Assembly (NCBI RefSeq): GCF_029360765.1
Contig: NZ_JARKNA010000005.1
Span: 248,001-312,000, forward strand
DNA from: Terrimonas pollutisoli
GTDB lineage: Bacteria > Bacteroidota > Bacteroidia > Chitinophagales > Chitinophagaceae
Direction of reading: 5' to 3'
DNA: 64,000 nt
Shown here: piece after piece, positions 28,693 to 38,104 of the stretch
Layout: every line of letters begins with the position of its first letter
How positions within the stretch are numbered: position 1 is the stretch's first letter
Notes under the pieces: model-generated
What the model saw: the letters and a program-made list of their open reading frames with translations, nothing else
What the model was told of the DNA's origin: nothing
Databases searched by the model: none
Made by a program: the position numbers and the translations under genes

Positions 28693-31188
28693 TTATTTAA
28701 ACTGCACCTTTCCTCCTATTAAGCCACCAAAACCAATTCTCACACCGAACTTATTTCCCAATCCCGGCTGGTATGCATTAACAAAATCAACGCGGAACAC
28801 TTTAAAGATATTCTCAAGGCCGGCAAAAACTTCCACATAATAATTATTACGGTTCACATAAAACGTATTGGCGCCACCAACAAGGTTCCACTTAAGCTTA
28901 TTAAACAAGGGAATTTTATTTGTCAGCAATCCATTGAAATGGTGCTCTGCATGACCAAACGCATAGAATTGTTCGGCATTACTGTATCGATAATACGGCG
29001 CCAACTGGAAACTATTCAGGTATTTAATATTGTAAAAAGTCTGGTTCCCGTTAAAATGTTTGAGATCAGGAATTGAAACCCTTTTATCGTTGATAAATCC
29101 GCCGATGCCGAACCTGTATTTGAACTCTCCACCCATTTTGAAATTCATCTTATCAGCTACCGTGAATTCCCATTTATCAAAATTGACATCCGATCCAAAG
29201 AGATCCTTAAATCCTTTGACGTAAGACAGTGTTAAGATGGGCTTATTGGAACCTAATGGCATTTTTCCCCAGGGATATTCAATAAAACGTTGACCGGGCT
29301 GCCAGCTTATACTAACTCCCGCCACCAATGCCTGGTGTTTTTTGAAAGACAACCTGGCCAACTCATAGGGATGATTGGGTAATAAGCTATCCCCTTTGTT
29401 GAAGAAGGAATAGTCCATTGTATTCTTCAATGGCAACCGGTCTTCATAGCTAGCGTAAACATTAACAGTGAAGCCACTTTCCAATTTATTGTTATACTCG
29501 ATACGTCCAAACCAATTTTCATACAGCTTCATGTAATTCTTTTTCCCAAACAGCGTATAGGCTGCGTTTGTGAGTGGATCAATCGGATTGTCATGGTTAA
29601 ACTGAGAGAGGCGTTTGCCGCCGGACAGCTTCAAATATCTTTCACGATAACCATGCTTTTTAGGCTTGATCATGAAATCAGCATAGGAATTCAAATGTGT
29701 ATTGCTAAATCCATACCTCGTATTCCAATCGAGCTGATAATTGTACTTACTTTTAATATGGGAGTACGAAAAGCTTTGTTCAACATTTATTGATACGCCT
29801 TCCACCGTATTATACTCAACCTGGGATATAAGGGGCTTGAGTCGCCAGTTCAACGTAGATTTTCTACCATACCAATTATGTCCTTGTCCCGACCAAAAGA
29901 CACCTTTAATGGAAATTGGTTTTTGATTTTTTCGCAGCGAATCAATCGACCGTTTTGACCGCAGGGAATCACGCATCAGTTTTGAAATGCTGTCTTTAAA
30001 AACAAAATTTCTTTTTTCATCCGATTCCAGTGCAACGGGCCGGACGTCATTCCAATAATTTGTATCCTTTTTATTGAATGCAGTGTCATACCGCATAATC
30101 GTACGGCCAAAATGCTTGCGGGCAAATCCGGGATTAATGTTATAGTCAGAATAAATATTGACAAAGTTGCCGGTGATATGAAAGCCAAATTGTTTTATAC
30201 CCACATACATTACCTGGCTTCTTATTTTCCATATACCTGGCTTTACCGCAGCATGAAGTTGTGTAATGCGCATGGTGTCCAGCAACTCCAGCTGATTTTC
30301 TTTGGTAGTAATGAGATCTGTACTGAAAATGCGCCAATCATTTTCAGTAATTTGAATGCTGCCACTAAATAAGGGTTCATTCTTTCTTCGTGGTATTACC
30401 CGGATTGTATTGACCATTTCTCCATCTTCGACAAAACTGCCTTCATACTTGTACCGGTAGTAATTCAAAGCTCCATCAGCAATGGGTGAAATAAACCCTC
30501 TTGGATTAATGTTATTGCCGAAAACTGAAACATTATTTTGATAAAAATTGATAAAGAATGGAAAGCTTAACCCATAACCACCTCCGCTTTCACGGGACGA
30601 AATAACCCGGTACTTTATATTATTGGGTTTGGAGAAATCGACTTGCGTAACCGATTCGGATAAAAACAAAATGCCTTTACCCAATGAATCAAGTCCGTCG
30701 TTAGCATCCCTCTCTATTTTTTTCCCAAATATTCTTTTGGGCATAGCGCCTGAACGCATCAGACCTTTGATGTAAACATTTACCGAAAAAGAATCAACCT
30801 GGCTATTGTAATAATCTCTTTTTTTAATTGCATTGCGGATGATTTCGTAGGCGGGGTCTTCTCCTTTTTTAACAATCACCTCGCTCAGTGTAAGTTCCTG
30901 TATTGATAGTTTAAAATCGACTGTCTGATCGCCATCCACCACGGAAATTGTTTTCTCCTGCCTGGCATAACCCACATACTGGGCTACCAGCGTATATTGA
31001 CCTGCTGCCAGTGAAATAGAATACCTGCCGGAGCTATTGGCATTGGCGCCTTTGTTGCTTCCTTTAATACTAACAGACGCATAGGGTAACACGTTACCTT
31101 TTTCATCAGTAATCACCCCGGAAACTCTCCCGGCGTTTGAAGAAAAACAATAAAATAGAAAAAGAAAAAAGAGTAGAATTGGTTTCAT
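28693..31188 (-). CDS. DUF5686 outer-membrane protein with carboxypeptidase-regulatory-like domain
   Basis: 831 residues. Signal peptide about 1-19, then a carboxypeptidase-D regulatory-like domain (RVSGVITDEKGNVLPYASVSIKGS..YTLVAQYVGYARQEK, about 20-105), then the DUF5686 region opening with GEDPAYEIIRNAIKKRDYYNSQVDSFSVNVYIKG. The last 400 residues alternate in the beta-barrel manner and end GVRIGFGGLIGGKVQFK, so it is probably an outer-membrane beta-barrel. It is common in Bacteroidota and of unknown role; it is not a SusC, since there is no plug. A palindrome follows the stop. Confidence 0.9.
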   Translation of the reverse strand: MKPILLFFLFLFYCFSSNAGRVSGVITDEKGNVLPYASVSIKGSNKGANANSSGRYSISLAAGQYTLVAQYVGYARQEKTISVVDGDQTVDFKLSIQELTLSEVIVKKGEDPAYEIIRNAIKKRDYYNSQVDSFSVNVYIKGLMRSGAMPKRIFGKKIERDANDGLDSLGKGILFLSESVTQVDFSKPNNIKYRVISSRESGGGYGLSFPFFINFYQNNVSVFGNNINPRGFISPIADGALNYYRYKYEGSFVEDGEMVNTIRVIPRRKNEPLFSGSIQITENDWRIFSTDLITTKENQLELLDTMRITQLHAAVKPGIWKIRSQVMYVGIKQFGFHITGNFVNIYSDYNINPGFARKHFGRTIMRYDTAFNKKDTNYWNDVRPVALESDEKRNFVFKDSISKLMRDSLRSKRSIDSLRKNQKPISIKGVFWSGQGHNWYGRKSTLNWRLKPLISQVEYNTVEGVSINVEQSFSYSHIKSKYNYQLDWNTRYGFSNTHLNSYADFMIKPKKHGYRERYLKLSGGKRLSQFNHDNPIDPLTNAAYTLFGKKNYMKLYENWFGRIEYNNKLESGFTVNVYASYEDRLPLKNTMDYSFFNKGDSLLPNHPYELARLSFKKHQALVAGVSISWQPGQRFIEYPWGKMPLGSNKPILTLSYVKGFKDLFGSDVNFDKWEFTVADKMNFKMGGEFKYRFGIGGFINDKRVSIPDLKHFNGNQTFYNIKYLNSFQLAPYYRYSNAEQFYAFGHAEHHFNGLLTNKIPLFNKLKWNLVGGANTFYVNRNNYYVEVFAGLENIFKVFRVDFVNAYQPGLGNKFGVRIGFGGLIGGKVQFK

Positions 31189-31263
31189 ACGCAGAATAAT
31201 GAAACGAAAATACTCTGGCGGATGTTACAAAAAACCCAAAGTGTGATGTCAGCAGCAGTGGTG

Positions 31264-31626
31264 CTAGCTTGTGGAACGGGTCGTTTTAGTGCTGCGTAAA
31301 AAAGTTCCACTCATAGCCGCAAAGCCAGCTACAAGGCCACCAACAAACCCGGTAATAAGTATTAACAGAAATGAATTAGGTCCAATGCCGAGCAATTCTC
31401 CTATCCTGGCGGATAATATCCCATCATTTTTGATATCAATCCAAAAGGAAAGTCCGCTCCACAATAATAAAACACCGCAAAACCCTGCTAAAAACGAAAG
31501 TCCTGCCTTTTGTATCACCAGCAGGCCTACAAGAAAAGCAGCAATGGCAATACCCCACCACGGCAGATACAGTCCGGCAATAAACGAAAGCAATGCTGTT
31601 AATATCAATGCTGCTAAAAATTTCAT
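31264..31626 (-). CDS. Small hypothetical integral membrane protein
   Basis: 120 residues with four hydrophobic segments (about 1-20, 23-42, 46-64 and 84-107), one hydrophilic loop (IDIKNDGILSARIGELLGIGP) and a basic C-terminal tail (LRSTKTTRSTS). No motif allows a function. It follows the Ntn hydrolase gene on the same strand with a 50-base gap and may be co-transcribed. Confidence 0.7.
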   Translation of the reverse strand: MKFLAALILTALLSFIAGLYLPWWGIAIAAFLVGLLVIQKAGLSFLAGFCGVLLLWSGLSFWIDIKNDGILSARIGELLGIGPNSFLLILITGFVGGLVAGFAAMSGTFLRSTKTTRSTS

Positions 31627-31676
31627 ACGTAATTTTTAAACTTCTTTAATCCTATTAAATACATCAGTTACTAAGA

Positions 31677-34118
31677 CTATCCCTTCGAAAATTTCATTGT
31701 CCACTTCACTCTCTTATCAATGGCGTCTGATTTTTTCATTACCCACAGCCGATAATATTCGCCTTTTGCCCAGGTATCAACAAAATTATCATAGTATCGG
31801 CTGCCAGGGTTGCCACTTTGTCCACCAGGATAAACGCCATAGGCTTCCGTAACAGGCGACAAATGGACGATCATTCTCCAGCTTGGCCCGTTGCTATGTG
31901 AAGTAGCGTTGATGATCTCTTTGCCACCACCATTCTTAATACCGGTAACAGCAAACGGCAATGCATTTGTCCGCAACAGGTGATAGATGGTGGTATTCTT
32001 AAATTCGGCCCAGCCGAGTTTATTTTCCTTTTCCTTCGAAAGTAAAAATGGGGCAGCTAATTTGAAACTCGCAGTTATTACATCAACAGCCGTTTCTTTT
32101 TGTGGTGTGTTAATATCATCAGCATATTGAAACAGGGAATCCTTAAGCAATCCATCAATTAAAGTAGATTCATGAGGATAAATTGGATCTTTTGCTTTAG
32201 CAAATTCATCATGCCAGACTTGTTTTTCAAGACTATCCATCCACACATCAAAAATAGCAGGTCCTTTTTCTTCCGGATTGTTTTCAAGGTTCCAGGTTTT
32301 GAATAAGTCCAGCAATCTCTTTTCATCGCTGTTCAATTTTGTTTCATCGATATGAGTTAGCAAAAAGGGACGAACAATTTCTGCCTTCGTATTAAAGTTA
32401 TTATTCTGCAGCTCCATCATATCCTTAGGGGTTATTTGCTGCATACTGCTTAATCTTTTATTAATTGCATACCCCCTGTAAACGGCATAGTCGCCCGGAA
32501 CAAAATATGGGTAAGTAGAATCCGTTGCCAATTGATTGGCACTGCTGACAAAACCTCTTTCCGGATTGACGGAATGCGGGTTTTCTTCCTGCGGTATCAT
32601 TCCCTGCCAACTATAACTATCATCTTCGCCGGGCATTATGTACTTGCCCTGTTCAGGCCAGCGCAATGGTATTTCTCCTTGTTGCCAGAGTGCAATATCA
32701 CCCCTCTTACAGGCAAAGACAATGTTTTGAACAGGACAGGTAAAATATTTTATGGCAGCTGCATAATCGTCATAATTTTTTGCCCTATTCAATTGCCACC
32801 ACATCAGCAACTCGTTGGAAGGATCGTGAGCTTTCCATCGTATCGCAACAGCTTTGCCTTCCGAGCTCACATTCGTAAAACTCTTATCATACATAACCGG
32901 GCCAAAAACAGAATAAGCTACGGTGTCATAAACTGTATTACCTCCCCTTACTTTTATTTCTTCAATCCGGAGCTTACTGTCCGTCCATTGCCCCTTGTGC
33001 AAGTACTGTTGTTTTGAATCATCTTTAAATTTTATTTCATAGAAATCCATTACATCAATTCCTCCATTGGTAAAGCCAAATGCGACACTATCATTAAATC
33101 CAATGACCACGCCGGGAATGCCCGGAAACGATGTGCCATACGCATTAAAGGAAGGAGTATTCATCTGCAATTCATACCAAATGGCAGGAACAGTGAGATC
33201 AAGATGGGGATCATTGCACAAAATAGGAAAGCCGCTTTGAGTTTTGATGCCACTGACTGCCCAGTTATTGCTACCGACTCCCGGTGTAGGTTTATCCGTT
33301 TTATTTATTTCCAAGCTGTCTTTCTTATGCAGGTAGACCGAGTCTGAATTTGGAGGAGCTATTGCGCTAACGGAAGGTAACGGATAAGGCGTGCCTTTGG
33401 GGATAATAGGATTTAAGGAGTCCTGTGCATAAGGAAAAAGCATTTTCATTTCTGCTTCCGAAAATATTGTATGCAGGTCGCTATATTGAAAATCGTTGGC
33501 ATAACCGTAACCGGCAAGTGTTTTAGTCATTTGTTTAATAAACAAGGCTGTCTTGAGTGTTGACCATTTTTCGGGTTTATAATCCAGCAGCTTGTACTCA
33601 ATTGGCAACTCACTCTCCTTCATATTTTCAATAAAAGAATTAATCCCGGCAGTATAACTCTTCACAGCTTCACGGGTATTTTCATTTTCTTCGAAAGCTT
33701 TTGCCATATTTTCTGCACCATATGTCAGCCCCATGCGACGCTGTTCCCTGTCATAGTTAATAGCTTTTTCTCCAATTACTTCACTTATCCTTCCAGCCGT
33801 GGCCAAAGTTTGAAACTCCATTTGCCAGAGACGAAATTTCGCATGCAGGTAACCTTGTACGAAATAGGCATCGTTATCATTATCTGCAAAAATGTGCGGA
33901 ACCAGTCTTTCATCAAAATAGACAGCCGTTTTTCCATTTAAGCTGGCAAACTTCAGGTCTTCATTAAAATCATAATCGGCAGCTTCTGCATTTTGCCAGA
34001 AACCGTGTTGTGGACTGAGAAACTTTCCCATCGGGGGAACTGAACCCCATTTTTTATTGAGCGCAATTACAAGACCTGCTGAAACAACAGTGGAAATAAC
34101 AAAGGGGATTAACCTCAT
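31677..34118 (-). CDS. Penicillin acylase family Ntn-hydrolase
   Basis: 813 residues from the ATG at 34118 (MRLIPFVISTVVSAGLVIAL, membrane anchor or signal). The precursor would cleave itself before the nucleophile Ser at about residue 283 in the block GVGSNNWAVSG, followed by GFPILCNDPHLDLTVPAIWYE; the alpha-chain motif GYLHAKFRLWQME is near residue 95. The C-terminal HSNGPSWRMIVHLSP..YPGGQSGNPGSRYYDNFVDTWAKGEY block is typical of the family. Members hydrolyse amides such as beta-lactam side chains or acyl-homoserine lactones; the substrate here is not determinable. It is followed by a small membrane protein on the same strand. Confidence 0.94.
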   Translation of the reverse strand: MRLIPFVISTVVSAGLVIALNKKWGSVPPMGKFLSPQHGFWQNAEAADYDFNEDLKFASLNGKTAVYFDERLVPHIFADNDNDAYFVQGYLHAKFRLWQMEFQTLATAGRISEVIGEKAINYDREQRRMGLTYGAENMAKAFEENENTREAVKSYTAGINSFIENMKESELPIEYKLLDYKPEKWSTLKTALFIKQMTKTLAGYGYANDFQYSDLHTIFSEAEMKMLFPYAQDSLNPIIPKGTPYPLPSVSAIAPPNSDSVYLHKKDSLEINKTDKPTPGVGSNNWAVSGIKTQSGFPILCNDPHLDLTVPAIWYELQMNTPSFNAYGTSFPGIPGVVIGFNDSVAFGFTNGGIDVMDFYEIKFKDDSKQQYLHKGQWTDSKLRIEEIKVRGGNTVYDTVAYSVFGPVMYDKSFTNVSSEGKAVAIRWKAHDPSNELLMWWQLNRAKNYDDYAAAIKYFTCPVQNIVFACKRGDIALWQQGEIPLRWPEQGKYIMPGEDDSYSWQGMIPQEENPHSVNPERGFVSSANQLATDSTYPYFVPGDYAVYRGYAINKRLSSMQQITPKDMMELQNNNFNTKAEIVRPFLLTHIDETKLNSDEKRLLDLFKTWNLENNPEEKGPAIFDVWMDSLEKQVWHDEFAKAKDPIYPHESTLIDGLLKDSLFQYADDINTPQKETAVDVITASFKLAAPFLLSKEKENKLGWAEFKNTTIYHLLRTNALPFAVTGIKNGGGKEIINATSHSNGPSWRMIVHLSPVTEAYGVYPGGQSGNPGSRYYDNFVDTWAKGEYYRLWVMKKSDAIDKRVKWTMKFSKG

Positions 34119-34188
34119 AAGCAATCAAATATTCAGAAAGATAAAAAAGAAAAAATGGATAGTTAACTTATTTAACAACAAAAAATAT

Positions 34189-35337
34189 TCAGGGTAAGAC
34201 TTCGAAAAGCAAAAATTGAGTCTTCTCTTTAACATTAAAATTATTGTCCGTCACCAATACAAGACTCCTTCTTCCGTTTGGAAGCGTCGGGCCGAAGGTT
34301 ACTCCCTCTACATTGAAAATATCCCGCTTCAATGTATTGTTCACATCCAGCAAAAGTTTTTTTTGTATAGGTCTCCTGGCTGGCTGAACTTTCAACGAAG
34401 GTATTTCAGCAATATTTTCGGCACCCGTCGCATCTGCCAGGTATACTTTTATGTCAGTTGGTATCCTTCCGGTAGAATAAGCTCGTTCTATAACGATAAA
34501 CTTTTCATTCCCGAGATAAAGAATGTCAGACACACCATTTATCTTAAATGCTCCCGGAGGGTTCGCCGGGTAAGGAATGGCATCGATCTCATAGGCGTAT
34601 TGCGCCACTTGTTTTTTTGAAAACATGTCAAACTTTAAAAATCTCACCCAGGAGGTGGAGTCGCCAAGACCTGCTTTTGATCCATCTTCGTACAAAGCTT
34701 CCTCAACACATGCAAATAAGCTCTTGTAATCATCAGCAAAATCCAAACCTTCAAACACACTGTTGTGACGCGGACCTTTTTCAACAGCCTGCAAATGCAT
34801 ATTGGAGGGTAACGGTAAACTATCAATATACCGGCCCTTATTATCCATGATGACAATATCAGGTTGCTGGATATCCTGTCTACTATCCCTCACTCTTCTT
34901 TGACCTTCGCTGCCACGGATGAACAATTGGTGTATAGTATCAAAACGCATTGCTTCGAGGTCAGCAGAATGAAGAAGGTCTTTAGTAATGTCCGGATAGG
35001 GAACGCCGCTCGGATTTAATATTGGCGTCATACCAGTAAAAACAACACTATCAATGCCATCTTCATTCAGTAAAAGCTTTGCAGTATAAAATCTTGCCGG
35101 ACCTTTTACAGAAGGATCATCACAGATCATGTAATACACATCCTTCGATTTATCATAATCAATACCTGACAAACCTCCAACGACAGTGCCCTGGTATTCG
35201 CAGCCATTCGGAACGATATACTCATTCACAAACTTTAGTCCGTTGATAGTATACTTTGATCGTGTTGAAATTTTTTTAGAGGAGGTACAGCTACTGATGA
35301 AGAGAATGCCAAAAGAAATAACCCAATAATTCCGCAT
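34189..35337 (-). CDS. Esterase-like phytase-family lipoprotein
   Basis: 382 residues from the ATG at 35337. The lipobox ISSC is followed by TSSKK. The body matches the esterase-like activity of phytase domain: GGLSGIDYDKSKDVYYMICDDP near residue 55, SADLEAMRFD, VFEGLDFADDYKSLFACVEEALYED and VEGVTFGPTLPNGRRSLVLVTDNNF at the end. It is a beta-propeller-like surface or periplasmic lipoprotein, possibly hydrolysing phosphate or carboxyl esters. It is upstream of the Ntn hydrolase on the same strand with a 70-base gap, so the two could be one transcript. Confidence 0.9.
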   Translation of the reverse strand: MRNYWVISFGILFISSCTSSKKISTRSKYTINGLKFVNEYIVPNGCEYQGTVVGGLSGIDYDKSKDVYYMICDDPSVKGPARFYTAKLLLNEDGIDSVVFTGMTPILNPSGVPYPDITKDLLHSADLEAMRFDTIHQLFIRGSEGQRRVRDSRQDIQQPDIVIMDNKGRYIDSLPLPSNMHLQAVEKGPRHNSVFEGLDFADDYKSLFACVEEALYEDGSKAGLGDSTSWVRFLKFDMFSKKQVAQYAYEIDAIPYPANPPGAFKINGVSDILYLGNEKFIVIERAYSTGRIPTDIKVYLADATGAENIAEIPSLKVQPARRPIQKKLLLDVNNTLKRDIFNVEGVTFGPTLPNGRRSLVLVTDNNFNVKEKTQFLLFEVLP

Positions 35338-35436
35338 CAAAATATTTTTTGCGTCAAAACTACGATGCCGGTCCCATTTTTCTGCTACGATTAGAAATGA
35401 ATTAATTTCAGCATCAACAATATCAATTCATATCTT

Positions 35437-36006
35437 ATGGCAGGAGAACTATCCGTCATACAAAAACTTTTAATCGCCAGTAGCAGCCCTGAAGCAAAGG
35501 CAGCTCACCAAAAATTTGTTCCGGGAAAAGAAAAGATATATGGCGTAAGAATGCCATACCTGAACAAGTTAGCCGACCAATATAAAACAGGCGGATTTAA
35601 TTTGGTGGAGGAACTCTGGCGAGCGGGAGCCCTTGAAGAAAAAGTATTGGCCGTAAAAATTTTGGGGAAGATTGCAAAAAAAGACCCGGCCCGTTCGCTC
35701 CAACTGGTACAATTATTTGCAGAAAATATTGGTAGCTGGGCAGTTTGTGATGCGATAGGTATGCAGGGACTAAAACCGATACTTAAAACACACCAGAAAG
35801 CAATATTTGACCTGGCAAAAAAATATAACCAGTCTCCCGATTTTTGGCAAAGAAGACTTTCCCTGGTTCTGGTTGAATGGTACACGAGATTTAAAGAGCT
35901 GCATCCTGAGATCGATAAATTAATAGTTCCATTGGAAAATGATAAAGAATACTACGTAAAAAAAGCCATTGTATGGATCAGGAAGAATTTGCAAAAGGGG
36001 AAATAG
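35437..36006 (+). CDS. DNA alkylation repair protein, AlkD-like HEAT-repeat family
   Basis: 189 residues, all-helical, shorter than Bacillus AlkD (about 235). Family features are the early YGVRMPYLNKLADQYKTGG, ELWRAGALEEKVLAVKILGKI, IGSWAVCDAIGMQGL, and SPDFWQRRLSLVLVEWYTRF with the Trp/Arg surface, ending VKKAIVWIRKNLQ. AlkD removes positively charged alkylated bases; whether this short member has glycosylase activity is not certain. It is monocistronic. Confidence 0.88.
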   Translation: MAGELSVIQKLLIASSSPEAKAAHQKFVPGKEKIYGVRMPYLNKLADQYKTGGFNLVEELWRAGALEEKVLAVKILGKIAKKDPARSLQLVQLFAENIGSWAVCDAIGMQGLKPILKTHQKAIFDLAKKYNQSPDFWQRRLSLVLVEWYTRFKELHPEIDKLIVPLENDKEYYVKKAIVWIRKNLQKGK

Positions 36007-36033
36007 TTTTTCCCTCAAGGCAAAGTCCTTTAT

Positions 36034-36060
36034 AAAAAAACTCCCCACCGAAGTGGGGAG
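36034..36060 (-). terminator. Terminator of the minus-strand lipoprotein gene
   Basis: CTCCCCAC/GTGGGGAG stem with a 4-base loop and seven T residues after it on the minus strand, 37 bases beyond the stop of the gene at 36098. Confidence 0.85.
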
Positions 36061-36097
36061 GCTGGGGAATCTCCAAATCACCGTTTATAGAGAGAAG

Positions 36098-36988
36098 TTA
36101 GGGCAAGAGAATGATGGTTTCCTTATTATTCCATTTCAGTAATGCCTTATTATCACAGTCGCCATTATTAGGATAGGTATAGTCCAACAAAAATTCATAA
36201 GAGCCGATTGTCATTTTCAATGTTCCTTCGCTTATCCAGGCGCAGCTAACTTTTTTGATGAGTGCATCCACTGTCTTGAGAGTAATCACTACACCGTTTT
36301 TGAAAGTAGTTTTTGATTCTCCTTCGATGGAATAAATATTGTCGGCTATTTCTGTGGTAGCAGCACCAGCTATTTGTTTGACATACTTTATTTTTTCGTA
36401 GGTGTAACCACGGCCGTTGGGGAATGTTACTTTTCCTCCCGTTACAACTACTGAAAATTTGATGTTATCATTTTCGCTCAGGTTAGTAATGACCTTAGTG
36501 CCCTCAACTTTCACCCGGCCAACCTGGAAGTCAACCAACGTGATAGTAACCACCGATCCTGGCTGACGTAGAGGACCTGTGAAATGCAAAACAATTTTTC
36601 CCTTTCTGAATTTAGCATCAGGACAGATATAGCCTTCGCCAAAATCGATTGTTACAGTTTTAGGATAAGTAATGTCATCAGGAGTAACAGTTATCACCGC
36701 TTTGGCTCCGATACGAACACGCAGTTTCAAAAAAGGAAAAGGACGTAGTCCCTCTGCACGGCCTGCACTCAGGATGCCTTCTTCATCAGCGGCAGTCATA
36801 CTAATATCCTGCACGTCATCATAACTGGCTTCGGTTTCCATTCCTTCTGCAGAATACTCGGCTGCTTCTGTTTCGGATACGGCAGGACTGGATGGCTGGC
36901 TGGATTCTTTTTTACACGAGAAAAAGAAAAGACTTAGTGAAAGAATGATGGTGGCTAAGGAGAAACGGTTGATGGTCAAAAGCTTCAT
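36098..36988 (-). CDS. Hypothetical lipoprotein
   Basis: 296 residues. Signal peptide and lipobox (LFFFSC, Cys at about 25) followed by KKESSQPSSP. Residues 35-70 are acidic and low-complexity (ETEAAEYSAEGMETEASYDD). The rest is predicted beta-rich and contains TIDFGEGYICPDAKFRKGKIVLHFTG, a block I recall from other uncharacterised Bacteroidota lipoproteins, and a Cys pair near the end (VSCAWIS, NGDCDNK). No enzyme motif is seen. Confidence 0.8.
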   Translation of the reverse strand: MKLLTINRFSLATIILSLSLFFFSCKKESSQPSSPAVSETEAAEYSAEGMETEASYDDVQDISMTAADEEGILSAGRAEGLRPFPFLKLRVRIGAKAVITVTPDDITYPKTVTIDFGEGYICPDAKFRKGKIVLHFTGPLRQPGSVVTITLVDFQVGRVKVEGTKVITNLSENDNIKFSVVVTGGKVTFPNGRGYTYEKIKYVKQIAGAATTEIADNIYSIEGESKTTFKNGVVITLKTVDALIKKVSCAWISEGTLKMTIGSYEFLLDYTYPNNGDCDNKALLKWNNKETIILLP

Positions 36989-37087
36989 ATAATTACTTTT
37001 AGGGTTTGTGAATTATTACTGCATCTTTGGAACTGCTAAAAACGTCAAAGTTTAACGCGGCCTTAATTTTTTTATCCATTGTTTTGA

Positions 37088-38008
37088 ATGAAGCAGATAA
37101 TTGGCTTTATAATAGCGTACTATTACGAGGTAAATAAACCCGTTATTTTAACTTGTACCGCCTTCATAGCGTTGTTTATCGGGCTTAACTATCACTATCA
37201 TTTTGAGGAAAGACTTATTAATCACGAGGCAATTTTTTTAAACAGTTTCACTGACCAATTTCTAATTTACCTCCTCGCCTTCCTGGTTCCCTATCTTTTT
37301 ATCGCTATGCGGGAAAGAGGTGGAAAATTCAAAAATCCCTGGTTATTGACCTGCATCGTTTTATCACCACTGCTGTTTGCGATAAAAGTGAGAATGAATA
37401 CGGCTATTTTTATCAGTTCAGATGATCAATGGAACAACTACTGGAACGATATCATTTACTGGCCCCTTCGAATGATGGTGCTGGTGGTGATGCTTTTTAT
37501 TTGCAAGCAGGTATTTCACAAAAAGGAAAAAAAATTCTATGGCCTTTCGGACAAACAGCTAAGCTATGTTCCTTATCTGATTATGTTGTTGGTGATGACG
37601 CCGTTAATTGCAGCTGCATCAACGCAACCGGACTTCCTGGCTACCTATCCCAAAATGAAAACGGTGCTGCCTTTGCCTGCCGAAGCCAGCCCAACATGGT
37701 TCTATAAACTTTTGTTTGAACTTTCTTACGGTACTGATTTTTTTTTAATCGAAATTTTCTTTCGTGGTTTTCTCATTGTTGGTTTTATAAAATGGGTCGG
37801 CAAAGATGCTATTTTGCCCATGGCATGTTTTTATTGCTCTATACATTTTGGAAAACCGTTGGGCGAATGTATCAGCTCTTATTTTGGAGGCTTATTATTG
37901 GGCATCGTTTCCTACAATACAAGATCTATCTACGGAGGTTTAATTGTACACTTAGGTATTGCCTGGCTAATGGAGTTGGGCGGTTATATCGGCAACCTTA
38001 TGAAATAA
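37088..38008 (+). CDS. CPBP-like intramembrane protease family protein with altered active-site motifs
   Basis: 306-residue integral membrane protein with about eight hydrophobic segments. The C-terminal third resembles the CPBP/Abi (Rce1-like) family: DFFLIEIFFRGFLIVGF corresponds to motif 1 (EExxxR), FYCSIHFGKPLGECISSYFGGLLLGIV to motif 2 (FxxxH), and IVHLGIAWLME to motif 3 (HxxxN/D). The first Glu of motif 1 reads Ile and the Asn/Asp of motif 3 reads Ala, so proteolysis is uncertain. It is a single gene between an unrelated lipoprotein and rnpB. Confidence 0.75.
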   Translation: MKQIIGFIIAYYYEVNKPVILTCTAFIALFIGLNYHYHFEERLINHEAIFLNSFTDQFLIYLLAFLVPYLFIAMRERGGKFKNPWLLTCIVLSPLLFAIKVRMNTAIFISSDDQWNNYWNDIIYWPLRMMVLVVMLFICKQVFHKKEKKFYGLSDKQLSYVPYLIMLLVMTPLIAAASTQPDFLATYPKMKTVLPLPAEASPTWFYKLLFELSYGTDFFLIEIFFRGFLIVGFIKWVGKDAILPMACFYCSIHFGKPLGECISSYFGGLLLGIVSYNTRSIYGGLIVHLGIAWLMELGGYIGNLMK

Positions 38009-38104
38009 ATGGTTAGGGCTCGTATCGGTATTTGCAAGCATTCTATAAAATGGCGATGCCGGTCGATTAACAATGTAAAAGACCGGCATCGTGTGAATCA
38101 ATTA

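Noticed and set aside
32532..33017. 161-codon plus-strand open frame
   Set aside because: Antisense to the Ntn hydrolase; no recognisable domain.
36041..36060. Promoter or operator palindrome
   Set aside because: Its run of T residues on the minus strand and position after a stop codon show a terminator.
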